DNA of 64,000 bases from Bacillus sp. 103mf (GTDB taxonomy: Bacteria > Bacillota > Bacilli > Bacillales > Bacillaceae_G). Under the pieces are notes generated by a model. That model made no database searches and had not been told where the DNA came from. It worked only from the letters and a program-made list of their open reading frames with translations. The stretch spans positions 1-64,000 of the forward strand of contig NZ_FPAF01000006.1 in assembly GCF_900116295.1 (NCBI RefSeq), given 5' to 3'. The position numbers and the translations under genes are program-made. Positions 16,279 through 24,480 of the stretch are shown piece by piece (within the stretch, counting starts at the first letter, position 1; the number at the start of each line of letters is the position of its first letter).

Positions 16279-16593
16279 TTCTGTTGCAAAGTTGATTAAC
16301 ATCAAACTAGATAAGCAATTGGGGAGTACTTATTATGCAACTATAAATAAATCCCTTAATTCATTGCACACCGAAAAACAGGAGTCTGGTTTATGACTTC
16401 TGTTTTATTTGTATAGGGCATGATCGGTTTCGATTCCTTTCAAGGTACATGAAGCATGACGAATACTTTGAAGTCCTGCGAATTTGGCAAAGCGCCTTGT
16501 TACATGTCTATGGTCTTGTTCGATGAGATTGTTCAAATGTCTGACTGTACAATGAGTTGTATGTTGATAAAAACCTTGTTCTTTTAATTGAGG
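16279..16593 (-). pseudogene. IS6 family transposase, C-terminal fragment
   Basis: On the minus strand an open frame from about 16593 to the TAA at 16405 reads ...CTVRHLNNLIEQDHRHVTRRF and ...IRHASCTLKGIETDHALYK. This is the last DDE glutamate region and the C-terminus of an IS6-type (IS240/IS431-like) transposase. The sequence ATTCTGTTGCAAAGTT at 16279-16294 is the matching terminal repeat. The N-terminal half is missing. Confidence 0.7.
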
Positions 16594-16652
16594 TCACCAT
16601 ACATACCAATTCAGAAGGAATAGTATATTTTTCACCAACAAGGGGTCACTTA

Positions 16653-16865
16653 CATGCCCATCATTATCAAGCTAATAAAACAAAATTTACCTAAAATGAA
16701 AAAAATACGCTATTCTTTCTGTAGAATCATAGGAAAGGATGGCGTTTTTGTATATCTATTTCCGTATCTGATAAATTGCAACTATTTGCTCAAGAAATTC
16801 AAAGCTTCTTATCCCCAAATATCTTACGAGATCTTGCTAGAAGAACAAAATTTTTGATGAAGTAA
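16653..16865 (+). pseudogene. IS231-like element: left end and transposase N-terminal scrap
   Basis: CATGCCCATCATTATCAAGC at 16653 is an IS231-type end. About 100 bp later the frame from 16752 reads SDKLQLFAQEIQSFLSPNILRDLARR, matching the start of an IS4/IS231-family transposase, and stops at 16865. This is the only coding remnant of that family in the window and is the likely kind of parent for the ORF-less miniature copies. Confidence 0.6.
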
Positions 16866-17260
16866 ATATACTAAGAGTTGTAAAAAGAAAAAGCCGATTT
16901 CCTATAAAGTGAAACTTCACTCTACATCTACAATATGCTAAAAACCGTAGAAATTCATTATTCCTACGGTTTTATAACATGAAGTCTCGTTCTATTTCAT
17001 AATATTTTTCACATGACCAATTCGTATTTCACCTTCAGGATAGTATAAGTAACATATCCTGCATCTAGGTAAGTATATCTATACACCAAAAATTACAACT
17101 GTAACATCCCTATTAGAATGCAAATCAAAACATTCATACAAACAAGATTTTATTTAACATACCTTATATATTATATAACCATTCTTTTGAATACCGGATC
17201 AGTCAATTCTTCCTTAAAATGTAATAGGGAATATATTTTCAAACTAAAACAATCTAAGTA
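16866..17260. other. Intergenic region with one terminator
   Basis: No supported gene. A hairpin lies at 16940-16973; the rest is AT-rich sequence downstream of the 5'-nucleotidase gene. Confidence 0.4.
16940..16973. terminator. Hairpin terminator candidate
   Basis: AAAAACCGTAG pairs with CTACGGTTTT across a 14-base loop. It may end the 5'-nucleotidase transcript about 290 nt after its stop. Confidence 0.55.
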
Positions 17261-19222
17261 TTAGATTTCTCCTATATTTTTAATAACCCTATTAAGTTTT
17301 TTGTAAAATTCACCTTTTGTTTTTACATGTTTAAACTGATTTGGATTAACGTGAGCTTTTTGAGAGAGTGCTACAATCTCTTCTTCTGTAACTGAATCTT
17401 TAGTATTTATAGATGCTATATTTGTATATTTTCCATCTTCTGTTTTTGGAATTTCTAAAATCCCTTTATTTACGAGATTCACTACAGCCTTATGCTCTGA
17501 AGAATGTGTATCTACACCGGTAATTTTCCAATTATGCATAACTTTTGGCGTGTATACACCATTCTTTACCTCTTTTAAATATGTAATAGCAAGATTACGA
17601 ATGGTTCCACCTGTTTCACCAAATGCATTCTCTTGTTTAGATGACCAAATCTGTTCAAACTTACGTCCCTCTAAAGCCCCTCCTTTTGCTTGAAGAGCCT
17701 CCATTCTATATGCATTCATTCCCAAAGTCATAACATCGCTCATTTTGATTGGTTTATTTGTACGAATAGATCGCAAATTTGTAATTCGACTTCCATATGG
17801 TTTTGTTAAGTCAATTTCGTATTTCACGCCTCCAAAGAAGTCGTTCGTACTGTATTTAGACGCACGGCGTGTTTTATCAAAGCTAACTGTTACATCTCCG
17901 GCACGAGATGTGTTAAAATACCCCGCCGCCCATTCCATATAATCTTTTAAATCTTTTCCCGTTATCTTATATACTGTAATTTCTCCCAAAGCATATTGGT
18001 AATTATACGCAATATCTTTCTTCTTAATAGGACCTACATCTAAACGAGCATAATCGTTATCAATTTGATGGGCTACTACATCTGCTTTACTGTAATAGAG
18101 CATGACTTCATGAAAGAAATCTGATAAAGGTGTCTCTTGAATTTGCACGCTCGGGATACCATTTATTTCATTTTCAGGAACAAGATTCCTCCCCTTTAAT
18201 TGAGCGACTACAACATTTGCATCTCCTCTCGCATACTCGTGAAAAGGTGTTAATGTTTCTTCAAGTGCAGGATCGGATAATACCGTTGTTCCGTCAGCAT
18301 TTTTTACAGGTAAAGTGGTAGCTGTTTTATCTTTTAAAACCAGCTTCCCATCTTGCTTTGTAAAAGTAAGGTCAATACGTGAGATATGCGTGCCATACTT
18401 ATCTGGTTCTGTAATAATAACACCATTTACAACTTCTTTTTTAACAAGTTTATGCATATGTGCTGCAAAAATAGCGCTTAGTTCTGGACAGGCATTTGCA
18501 ATATCTTGAACCCCAGTACCAGGGATGCCATTCTCATTTTCTAGTCCCATATGCATAACCCCTACCATTACATCTACTTTACCTTCTAATTCTTTAATTG
18601 CCTTTTTTGTCTCTTCTACTGGATTTTTCACCACTAAACCAGCCAAATGATCTGTCCCTTTTTCAAAATCACTAATCATTGGTGTATCCATGCCAATAAC
18701 TCCAACTTTGATGCCACCTTTTTCAATTATCGTATATGCAGGAAGAAAACGCTCTCCATTTTCCTTGTAAATATTTCCTGCTAAAGTCTTTCCTTTATAT
18801 TGCTCACTAACTTTTTTCAATGTATCTAATCCAAAATTGAATTCATGATTTCCAAATGCCCAAGCATCATATCCCATTTCGTTCATTGCTACCATCATCG
18901 GAGACTGTGGCTTATCATTGAATAATTCTACTGAGTTCCCTTGAATTGTATCTCCAGCATCTAATAATATGGTATTCGGATTTTCTTGACGTACCTTCTT
19001 TATAACCGTATAAAGCTGCGTTAAGCTTCCACTCATATTAGCACCATCAAGTGCATAATCCCAAGGCATAAACCTACCATGAATATCTGCAGTACCCAAT
19101 AATGTAATATTAACATCAGATTCCTCTGCTTTAGAGATAACTGGTTTGATTGTTATTGCTGCTCCAAGCAGTATAAAAATAACAAAATAACATACAAGGC
19201 TCTTCCATCTCATTTTTGGCAT
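17261..19222 (-). CDS. Secreted 5'-nucleotidase / 2',3'-cyclic nucleotide phosphodiesterase
   Basis: A 653-residue exported metallophosphoesterase. A signal peptide occupies about residues 1-32 (hydrophobic 9-30). The calcineurin-like domain shows TADIHGRF (Asp46, His48), LLDAGDTIQGN and FGNHEFNFG, then the VGVMHMG and FAAHMHK histidines. The 5'-nucleotidase C domain follows (about 330-540). The last ~90 residues form an extra domain (HSSEHKAVVNLVNKG... VTEEEIVALSQKAHVNPNQF). No LPxTG anchor is seen. It releases nucleosides and phosphate from extracellular nucleotides and can also blunt host purine signalling; the latter is inference. Single-gene unit. Confidence 0.85.
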   Translation of the reverse strand: MPKMRWKSLVCYFVIFILLGAAITIKPVISKAEESDVNITLLGTADIHGRFMPWDYALDGANMSGSLTQLYTVIKKVRQENPNTILLDAGDTIQGNSVELFNDKPQSPMMVAMNEMGYDAWAFGNHEFNFGLDTLKKVSEQYKGKTLAGNIYKENGERFLPAYTIIEKGGIKVGVIGMDTPMISDFEKGTDHLAGLVVKNPVEETKKAIKELEGKVDVMVGVMHMGLENENGIPGTGVQDIANACPELSAIFAAHMHKLVKKEVVNGVIITEPDKYGTHISRIDLTFTKQDGKLVLKDKTATTLPVKNADGTTVLSDPALEETLTPFHEYARGDANVVVAQLKGRNLVPENEINGIPSVQIQETPLSDFFHEVMLYYSKADVVAHQIDNDYARLDVGPIKKKDIAYNYQYALGEITVYKITGKDLKDYMEWAAGYFNTSRAGDVTVSFDKTRRASKYSTNDFFGGVKYEIDLTKPYGSRITNLRSIRTNKPIKMSDVMTLGMNAYRMEALQAKGGALEGRKFEQIWSSKQENAFGETGGTIRNLAITYLKEVKNGVYTPKVMHNWKITGVDTHSSEHKAVVNLVNKGILEIPKTEDGKYTNIASINTKDSVTEEEIVALSQKAHVNPNQFKHVKTKGEFYKKLNRVIKNIGEI

Positions 19223-19553
19223 AATAACAATGTTTCTCCCCTTTTTGTACTGTCATATAGTTTCTTGAACTTTAAAAATGTAACTTATTATTTGGAAAAC
19301 TTCAACTGCAAAAGGTAATTTTAAATATTTATATCCCCTATTATTGATCATCTAAATTATAGAAAATTGGAGTGAGGTAATGAGTGAAGACAAAGAAACA
19401 CCTGAAAGAAGAAGAGAAAGACTAAGACAAGAGAAAGGGAGAATAAGAAAAAAGCAACCATTCCTTTTAAGAAAGGTTGCTTTTTTAACTTTTCACCATT
19501 TAAGAAGGACAAGCATATATTAGGAGTGAAGAAAAAGCATAGGGGGGATAAAC
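19223..19553. other. Divergent promoter region with terminator
   Basis: Lies between the nucleotidase and the CHRD gene. An ATG at 19380 opens a 47-codon frame rich in Arg, Lys and Glu, but a terminator (19450-19486) lies inside it, so I do not call it a gene. Confidence 0.4.
19450..19486 (+). terminator. Hairpin terminator candidate
   Basis: AAAAGCAACC(A)TTCCT pairs with AAGAAAGGTTGCTTTT, followed by T residues. It insulates the CHRD gene from upstream transcription. Confidence 0.65.
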
Positions 19554-19952
19554 ATGTTCTTCTCAAAGTTACGTGGCAAAAATGAAGTTCCACCAGTAGA
19601 AACAGATGCTCGAGGAAAAGCTTTCTTTAAATTAAGCCAAGATAAACTAAGCTTAAAGTTTAAATTAGATTTATTTGATATAGAGAATGTAGTAGTTGCT
19701 CATCTGCATCTAGGGGCGAAAGGAACAAATGGTCCTGTTGTAGTATTTTTATTTGGTCCTATAACAAATCCAGTTTCGATAGAGTGTGCAACTTTTACAG
19801 GAACAATTACTCAAGAAGAATTGATTGGTCCATTAGCTGGTCAAACATTAGACGATCTTGTAAGAGAAATTAATTCTGGAAATATTTATATTAATGTTCA
19901 TACCGTACAACATCCTAATGGTGAAATTCGTGGCCAATTGCATCATTGCTAA
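19554..19952 (+). CDS. CHRD domain protein
   Basis: A 132-residue protein that is essentially one CHRD (chordin) domain. It begins RGKNEVPPVETDARGKAFFKLS and contains VVAHLHLGAKGTNGPVVVFLFG and the closing IYINVHTVQHPNGEIRGQL, all hallmarks of the family. No signal peptide is visible, so it may be cytoplasmic or sit in the spore. In Bacillus such proteins are uncharacterised. The ATG at 19554 follows a GGGGGGAT ribosome site. A terminator follows at 19986-20012. Confidence 0.88.
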   Translation: MFFSKLRGKNEVPPVETDARGKAFFKLSQDKLSLKFKLDLFDIENVVVAHLHLGAKGTNGPVVVFLFGPITNPVSIECATFTGTITQEELIGPLAGQTLDDLVREINSGNIYINVHTVQHPNGEIRGQLHHC

Positions 19953-19985
19953 TGACAGCAGTGAAAATATTTTTAGTGTAAGACA

Positions 19986-20012
19986 TAAAGCATCCATTTG
20001 GGTGCTTTTTTA
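19986..20012 (+). terminator. Terminator of the CHRD gene
   Basis: AAAGCATCC pairs with GGGTGCTTTTTT around ATTT. Confidence 0.7.
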
Positions 20013-20161
20013 TTTTGAAGGAGGAGTTAGACAAATTACTTCTTATTCGGATAAGTTTCTTCTATAAATATTTCTCAAGTTTTTGATATGTAAAAAAAAG
20101 TAAATCCGTTCTATAATAGCAACAGTTAGATAATTCTGATTCCAAGAAAGGTGATGAGTGT

Positions 20162-20680
20162 ATGTTTAAAAAAATTATGGTAACAAGTGCGCTATTATCT
20201 GGAGTTTTAGGAGTATCAACAATAGCTCCATCAGAATCTAAAGCTGAAACAAATTCTTCAGTAAATCAACAATACATTTCAGAAGGGACTGAATTCCCAA
20301 ATGGAATTAACAGCCCCTTTGCCCCAAATTCTTTTGAGCAAAATAACCTTATGCAAGAAAACCTAGCTGCAGCATTTAAATGGCAATATAATGCTAATTA
20401 CAAATTCTCTACATCAATTCAAGTGAAAAAAACTGTACCTGCATCAAATAACGGATATATTGGAGTAGCCTTTCAAAACAATAAACCTTTTAAATTTAAT
20501 GTTGTAGTAAAAAGTCTATCATCTGGAAAAACAATAACTCATACTGTGCAGGGACAACCGACCAGTGGTAACCAGCATGTTACAAACTTTTTTGGCCCTA
20601 TGAAAGCAGGGAATTATGTTGTAACTTTAGTAAATACAGATAAATCATGGCACGAAGGAAACGTTTGGCTTGGATGGTAA
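20162..20680 (+). CDS. Small secreted protein, unknown function
   Basis: A 172-residue protein with a clear Sec signal peptide: basic MFKK start, hydrophobic residues 5-22 and a likely cleavage site after SKA (residue 28). The mature part has an Asn/Gln-rich linker and a beta-rich domain (about 70-172) ending WHEGNVWLGW. It looks like the small Bacillus extracellular proteins that form one beta-sandwich, but I do not recognise a named family. No Cys residues and no anchor. The ribosome site AAAGGTGATG is close to the ATG. Followed by a bcr1-like repeat. Confidence 0.75.
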   Translation: MFKKIMVTSALLSGVLGVSTIAPSESKAETNSSVNQQYISEGTEFPNGINSPFAPNSFEQNNLMQENLAAAFKWQYNANYKFSTSIQVKKTVPASNNGYIGVAFQNNKPFKFNVVVKSLSSGKTITHTVQGQPTSGNQHVTNFFGPMKAGNYVVTLVNTDKSWHEGNVWLGW

Positions 20681-20711
20681 TAAAAATTAGGAAAAAATCA
20701 AATGATGATTC

Positions 20712-20868
20712 ATAAAGTGAAACTTCCATCAGTGGGGGTTTCCTTCATCCCCACTGATGGTTAGTTGAACCAATCGGGCTCTTACAGGCAGTTATCCCCC
20801 ACCTATCTTCTTCGCTTTCTCTGAATCTTGAGGTGGGGGGTCTTACTGCCCTAAAGTAGCGGGATAAA
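20712..20868 (+). repeat. bcr1-like repeat, full-length copy (157 bp)
   Basis: It is bounded by ATAAA on both sides. Inside are two long inverted arms: CATCAGTGGGG with CCCCACTGATG, and CCCCCACCT with AGGTGGGGG, flanked by GGGCTCTTACAGGCAGT and ACTGCCC. Length, TTTAT borders and the hairpin content match what I recall of the B. cereus group bcr1 element. A shortened copy is at 22332-22439. Confidence 0.7.
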
Positions 20869-21011
20869 ATACAAGATTTTTTAATCCCAATCTATTTCTA
20901 ATAGTGTTAGCACACTATACTAAAAAGAATTAGGTCATAGCAGCCATGATGCTGCACTATTATATACTCAACTTGGAGATACAACGATTAAAGATAGGAA
21001 AAAGAATAGTT

Positions 21012-21047
21012 AAAAGGCGTATTCCATAAGCAGGATACGCCTTTTTT
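21012..21047. terminator. Bidirectional terminator
   Basis: AAAAGGCGTAT pairs with ATACGCCTTTT around TCCATAAGCAGG. It lies just downstream of the minus-strand membrane protein gene. Confidence 0.75.
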
Positions 21048-21066
21048 ATTGTATGTAAGAAGATGT

Positions 21067-21345
21067 TTAGCTTTTTGCTTGATGATATGTTGAGCTGATT
21101 GCTCCAACAATAAAACTTAAAACTAGCGCACAAAAAATTAATTTACGATTCATGTCAGGCGCAGGGTCCCAAGAGATTATTGCAGTGAGAGAAAAAAGCA
21201 GTGTGTAATATTGAGCGTTATTAATTTTTAATCGAAGTAATAAACTTCTTTCATCAGATTTTCCTATTTTAGAATTTGAGTACGTCATAATACCTACAGC
21301 GATAAATCCAACTACCATAATACCTACAGCGAAATAATTAAACAA
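21067..21345 (-). CDS. Small membrane protein next to an Xre regulator
   Basis: A 92-residue protein with three hydrophobic segments (about residues 5-22, 46-60 and 68-85) separated by a charged SKIGKSDERSLLLRLK loop. The gene follows the Xre regulator with only 5 nt between them, forming a two-gene minus-strand operon. Such Xre plus small-membrane-protein pairs are common in Bacillus; the function is unknown. A terminator lies at 21012-21047. Confidence 0.75.
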   Translation of the reverse strand: MFNYFAVGIMVVGFIAVGIMTYSNSKIGKSDERSLLLRLKINNAQYYTLLFSLTAIISWDPAPDMNRKLIFCALVLSFIVGAISSTYHQAKS

Positions 21346-21350
21346 ATGAA

Positions 21351-21578
21351 TCAGTCCTCTCTTTTATATGTAAATACTTCATTAATAGATACCCCAAACT
21401 GGTTGGCAATTCTGAAAGCTAACAATAAGGAAGGTGTATATTTATTTTGTTCTAATGCATTAATCGTTTGCCTTGATACATCCACAAGTTCAGCTAGATC
21501 TTTTTGTGTCATTTTTCTAAGTACTCTTAGTTCATACACTTTATTTTCGGTTGTATCGTTTAATTTGTTTTTCAAACA
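21351..21578 (-). CDS. Xre-type HTH regulator
   Basis: About 75 residues, almost entirely a Cro/CI helix-turn-helix: [29 protein letters not shown] followed by [22 protein letters not shown] prefer the TTG start at 21578 (MKNKLND), 8 nt after an AGAGGTGG ribosome site, over the GTG at 21587. It probably represses its own operon with the membrane protein gene. An AT-rich region with repeated AAAGTAT/ATACTTT words (21625-21675) upstream may hold its operators. Confidence 0.85.
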   Translation of the reverse strand, partial: CLKNKLNDTTENKVYELRVLRKMTQKDLAELVDVSRQTINALEQNKYTPSLLLAFRIANQFGVSINEVFTYKRED

Positions 21579-21624
21579 AATCACCACCTCTTTTTGATCT
21601 ACCTTTATAGTAATGTATTTCTTA

Positions 21625-21680
21625 CTAAAAGTAAAGTATTTTTGACATAAAGTATAAAAAATTATACTTTATGTCATTTT
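21625..21680 (-). promoter_or_regulatory. Probable operator/promoter of the Xre operon
   Basis: The words TACTAAAAGTAAAGTA, AAAGTATAAAA and TTATACTTTATG repeat and invert one another upstream of the Xre start, as expected for a self-regulated HTH promoter. The exact sites are uncertain. Confidence 0.35.
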
Positions 21681-21782
21681 TTTCTTACAATATCTATAAA
21701 ACATATCCATAGGGAAGCGTGTAGAACCTTGTTATAATGAAAAGATATCCATATCTTAGTTATAGTTGAGGGGGAATTAAAT

Positions 21783-22223
21783 ATGGAAAATATAAATAGA
21801 ATTTTAAGTGATTTTGCTACGGTTAATGAATATGATGGTGTCGGGAATGATTACAGACTATATCTTTTATCAGAAAATACACAAGAAGATATATGTAAAC
21901 TTATAAAAAAGGATATAAAAGCTACTAGTCATGACACAATAGAACTTATAAAGTTGAAAGAATGGCAGCGGGATTTCCTTTCTTGTAGCTTTCCTGAAAG
22001 TGAAGAGTATTGGTTTGGGACAATACCACATGGGTATGATTTAAACGGATTAAAACCGAAAGAATTTATAATAGAACAATTATTAACTGTATTTGAACAA
22101 GGAATTGAAGATGTTTATTTGGTTGAAGTAGATATAGGAGATTATTACGCTTGTAGTTATGAAGATTATGTTTTTAAAACCAATAAGGGGATTTATTATC
22201 TTTCTATGCAAGTACATGATTAA
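21783..22223 (+). CDS. Hypothetical acidic protein, immunity-like
   Basis: A 146-residue cytoplasmic acidic protein with a strong GAGGGGGA ribosome site. It has an aromatic- and acid-rich C-terminal half (VYLVEVDIGDYYACSYEDYVF). I do not recognise the family. Size, charge and isolation resemble the immunity-type genes further right, but that is inference. A terminator follows at 22246-22276. Confidence 0.6.
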   Translation: MENINRILSDFATVNEYDGVGNDYRLYLLSENTQEDICKLIKKDIKATSHDTIELIKLKEWQRDFLSCSFPESEEYWFGTIPHGYDLNGLKPKEFIIEQLLTVFEQGIEDVYLVEVDIGDYYACSYEDYVFKTNKGIYYLSMQVHD

Positions 22224-22245
22224 ACATATAAAATATTTTATGGCT

Positions 22246-22276
22246 AAAGCATGTTTTCTAAAACATGCTTTTTCTT
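22246..22276 (+). terminator. Terminator after the 146-aa gene
   Basis: AAAGCATGTTTT pairs with AAAACATGCTTT, then TTCTTTT. Confidence 0.75.
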
Positions 22277-22331
22277 TTGCAATGAAACTCAAAAACGATC
22301 GTTGTTCAGGGTTGATGAACCCCTTAGAATA

Positions 22332-22439
22332 ATAAAGTGAAACTTCCATCAGTGGGAGTTTTCTTCATCCCCCACCTATCTTCTTCTCTTTCTCTGAATC
22401 CTAAGGCGGGGTCCTACTGCCCTAAAGTAGCGGGATAAA
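22332..22439 (+). repeat. bcr1-like repeat, internally deleted copy (108 bp)
   Basis: The same ATAAA borders and the same two ends as the copy at 20712-20868, but about 48 bp are missing between two ATCCCC(C)AC repeats. One arm of the first hairpin is therefore lost. Confidence 0.7.
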
Positions 22440-22539
22440 GTTAGCGTTTTTTCATGTTTAGCGTGTATTTTCGTTAAAATGTAGACGTGACTTCTAATTA
22501 TATTCCCTCTCTAGTTTATCAATTTTTTGACCTTTTTCA

Positions 22540-22899
22540 TCATGTACTGATATCAACTAACGCATCATCGTAATCCTGTAATTCTTCCATAATTTCTTTT
22601 AATCGGTTCATATGATTCATAAATTCTTGGTGAGAAATTTCTTGATAATCAAAAATCCCCTCTCCATATTTATCACTTTCAAATATTTTTACTTTTGCGC
22701 CTAACTTCAACAAATTATCAACTAACCCTTTTAAGTTCTGCATATCATCAATATCGTTCGCATCCGTTTCGGCAAAACAATCTTCGTTTTCAATTTTATT
22801 TTTTATGTCTGTAATTCCTAAACCAGTATACTTTCTCAAAGGAACTATATATGTATGAAGCGCATCATTAGGGCTTATTCTAATTGCGATTTTACTCAT
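22540..22899 (-). CDS. Hypothetical small protein, paralogue of the 55.8 kb gene
   Basis: A 119-residue protein with an AAAGGAGAA ribosome site. Its first ~75 residues (IVPLRKYTGLGITDIKNKIENED ... NLLKLGAKVKIFE) follow the helix pattern of the ribosomal L7/L12 C-terminal fold, then a charged helical tail. The same pattern is seen in the product of 55786-56118. I infer a small family used as immunity or regulatory proteins; function unknown. Confidence 0.6.
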   Translation of the reverse strand: MSKIAIRISPNDALHTYIVPLRKYTGLGITDIKNKIENEDCFAETDANDIDDMQNLKGLVDNLLKLGAKVKIFESDKYGEGIFDYQEISHQEFMNHMNRLKEIMEELQDYDDALVDIST

Positions 22900-23078
22900 C
22901 TATTATTCTCCTTTTTGCTAAAATTCTTATTCCCATCGTTTCAACACATCACTGATTTCATTGCGAAAAAACACCAGTAAATAATATACAATATTTTCTT
23001 AAAAATCATTTTATTTCAAATAAAACGTGTTATATTTTATGAATCATTATAGATTTTCACACTTTAAGGAGGTTTTTT

Positions 23079-23705
23079 ATGTATACACCTAAATATTTTG
23101 AAGTGCAAGATTCAGAACTTATTTTAGAATTTATCAAAAACTATTCATTTGGAACCTTACTATCTAGTACGAAAGATTTCCCAATTGCAACACACCTTCC
23201 GCTAGATATATATAATGAACAGGGACATACTTACTTATCTGGACATTTCGCTTATGCCAATCCTCACTGGAAATTGTTAAAAGAAAATCCTCAAGTATTA
23301 GTTACATTTCTAGGGCCACATGCTTATGTGTCTTCTTCCTGGTATGCACAAGAAAATGTACCCACATGGAATTATGTATCAGTCCATGTATATGGTACAG
23401 CTCAGCTCGTAGAAGGCGAAGAGTTAGAACTTATGTTAGCAAAAATGCTAAAGAAATATGAACAAGGTAGAGATAATGGAGTATTATGGGATACTTTAGA
23501 TCCAACATTTTTAAAACAAGAGATGAAAGGGATTGTAGGCTTCAAAATAAAAGTTGAGAAAGTTGAAGCTTCCTTTAAATTAAGTCAAAATCGAAATAAT
23601 GATGATTACAAATCGATTACTAATAATCTTAAGAATGAAAAGGATATCTCTGCAATAGAAGTAGCTAACTGGATGGAAAAAATGAGACCAATTAATGAAA
23701 GTTAA
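23079..23705 (+). CDS. paiB: PaiB-like FMN-binding negative transcriptional regulator
   Basis: A 208-residue protein covering the whole PaiB family. YTPKYFEVQD, the ATHLPLDI strand, HFAYANPHWKLL, FLGPHAYVSSSWY and VPTWNYVSVHVYG are the expected blocks of the split-barrel FMN-binding fold. B. subtilis PaiB, with PaiA, affects sporulation and degradative enzyme genes. Here no paiA acetyltransferase gene is adjacent. The ribosome site AAGGAGG precedes the ATG. A long hairpin at 23749-23816 terminates the unit. Confidence 0.9.
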   Translation: MYTPKYFEVQDSELILEFIKNYSFGTLLSSTKDFPIATHLPLDIYNEQGHTYLSGHFAYANPHWKLLKENPQVLVTFLGPHAYVSSSWYAQENVPTWNYVSVHVYGTAQLVEGEELELMLAKMLKKYEQGRDNGVLWDTLDPTFLKQEMKGIVGFKIKVEKVEASFKLSQNRNNDDYKSITNNLKNEKDISAIEVANWMEKMRPINES

Positions 23706-23748
23706 GTTCAGAACAAAATCATAGGGGTGGCAGAAAGAAAAAACAGAC

Positions 23749-23816
23749 AAAAAGCGAAAATTCCTGTATTGTACGAATTACCAACACAATAACAATGGAA
23801 AATTTTCGCTTTGTTT
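23749..23816 (+). terminator. Terminator of paiB
   Basis: AAAAAGCGAAAATT pairs with AATTTTCGCTTT around a ~35-base loop with partial further pairing (TTGTACG... region). Confidence 0.6.
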
Positions 23817-23953
23817 ATTCATACTACTAATGATTTATCATAGTAATAATACGTTTGTTAATGAAACAAGTATCAAAAAACTTTTAACAACTAGAAATCA
23901 AGCAAAGATTTCCCCAAAATACTCTCCTGCTTCTTTTTTAGTTTTATCTTTAT

Positions 23954-24116
23954 TATATATTCATTTTAATCTTTTGACATCTTTGTCTAGCTCTGCCTCC
24001 AAATCTCGTATGTGGCAGAAAAAGGTCCTGACCGCTTCTATGCATGGCCAGATTCTCTCGCCCACCTAAAAAGAAAGACGGTTTTTATGTCGATTTTTTA
24101 ATTTGTATTTATATAG
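23954..24116 (+). repeat. GTGGCAG repeat family, copy A (short)
   Basis: About 163 bp starting TATATATTCATTTTAAT and ending AATTTGTATTTATATA. It contains the family core GTGGCAGAAAAAGG...CTGACCGCTTCTATGCATGG. It lies 67 bp downstream of the last gene of the yeh-like operon. Five related copies occur at 34.2, 34.4, 35.9, 55.6 and 58.6 kb, all in this orientation. Confidence 0.7.
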
Positions 24117-24183
24117 TAGACAAAATCTTCCTATAGCAGTATGTATAACATCTTCTGCCTTATCTAAATTCCAAGTTACATAT

Positions 24184-24480
24184 CTATAAATGCAACATTT
24201 CGCTCTTTATAACTTGAATATACTCCTGCAACTTACAAAACGCTTCTGTGAGCTTGCTTGTTTCTTCTGTATGAAGGAAGCGTGCTTTGTTTCGCTCTTC
24301 CTCTATGATAAGCAGCTGCGCGGCAGCATAAGAGAGACCATACCGTTCGCATTCTCGTTTCATATCATGAAAAAAAGAAAGAGGTACAGTACCTGCTCCC
24401 GAGATGAGCATCTCATCTAGAAATTGTTCCAATTCATCGATTATACGCACTAACTCTATCATAGAACGTTTCTCCTTCAT
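24184..24480 (-). CDS. Small helical protein at the end of the yeh-like operon
   Basis: A 98-residue, almost wholly helical protein (MIELVRIIDELEQFLDEML ... TSKLTEAFCKLQEYIQVIK). Its start overlaps the 3' end of the SWIM gene by 47 bp, so it belongs to the operon. No domain recognised. It has no evident counterpart in the E. coli yeh set, so it may be a Bacillus-specific partner. Confidence 0.65.
   Translation of the reverse strand: MKEKRSMIELVRIIDELEQFLDEMLISGAGTVPLSFFHDMKRECERYGLSYAAAQLLIIEEERNKARFLHTEETSKLTEAFCKLQEYIQVIKSEMLHL

Noticed and set aside
19380-19523. Small Arg/Lys/Glu-rich ORF
   Set aside because: A terminator hairpin lies within the frame, so a full-length product is unlikely.
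20712-20868. Riboswitch or plain terminator
   Set aside because: The sequence recurs with ATAAA borders at 22332 and looks like a mobile bcr1-type repeat, not a cis element of the upstream gene.
20945-21010. Possible integrase tail (plus strand, HDAALLYTQLGDTTIKDR)
   Set aside because: Only about 20 codons with coding character; too short to assign a family.
24117-24180. Possible sigma-factor-like tail on the minus strand (LDKAEDVIHTAIGRF)
   Set aside because: A coding-like scrap of about 20 codons without start or context; not enough to call.
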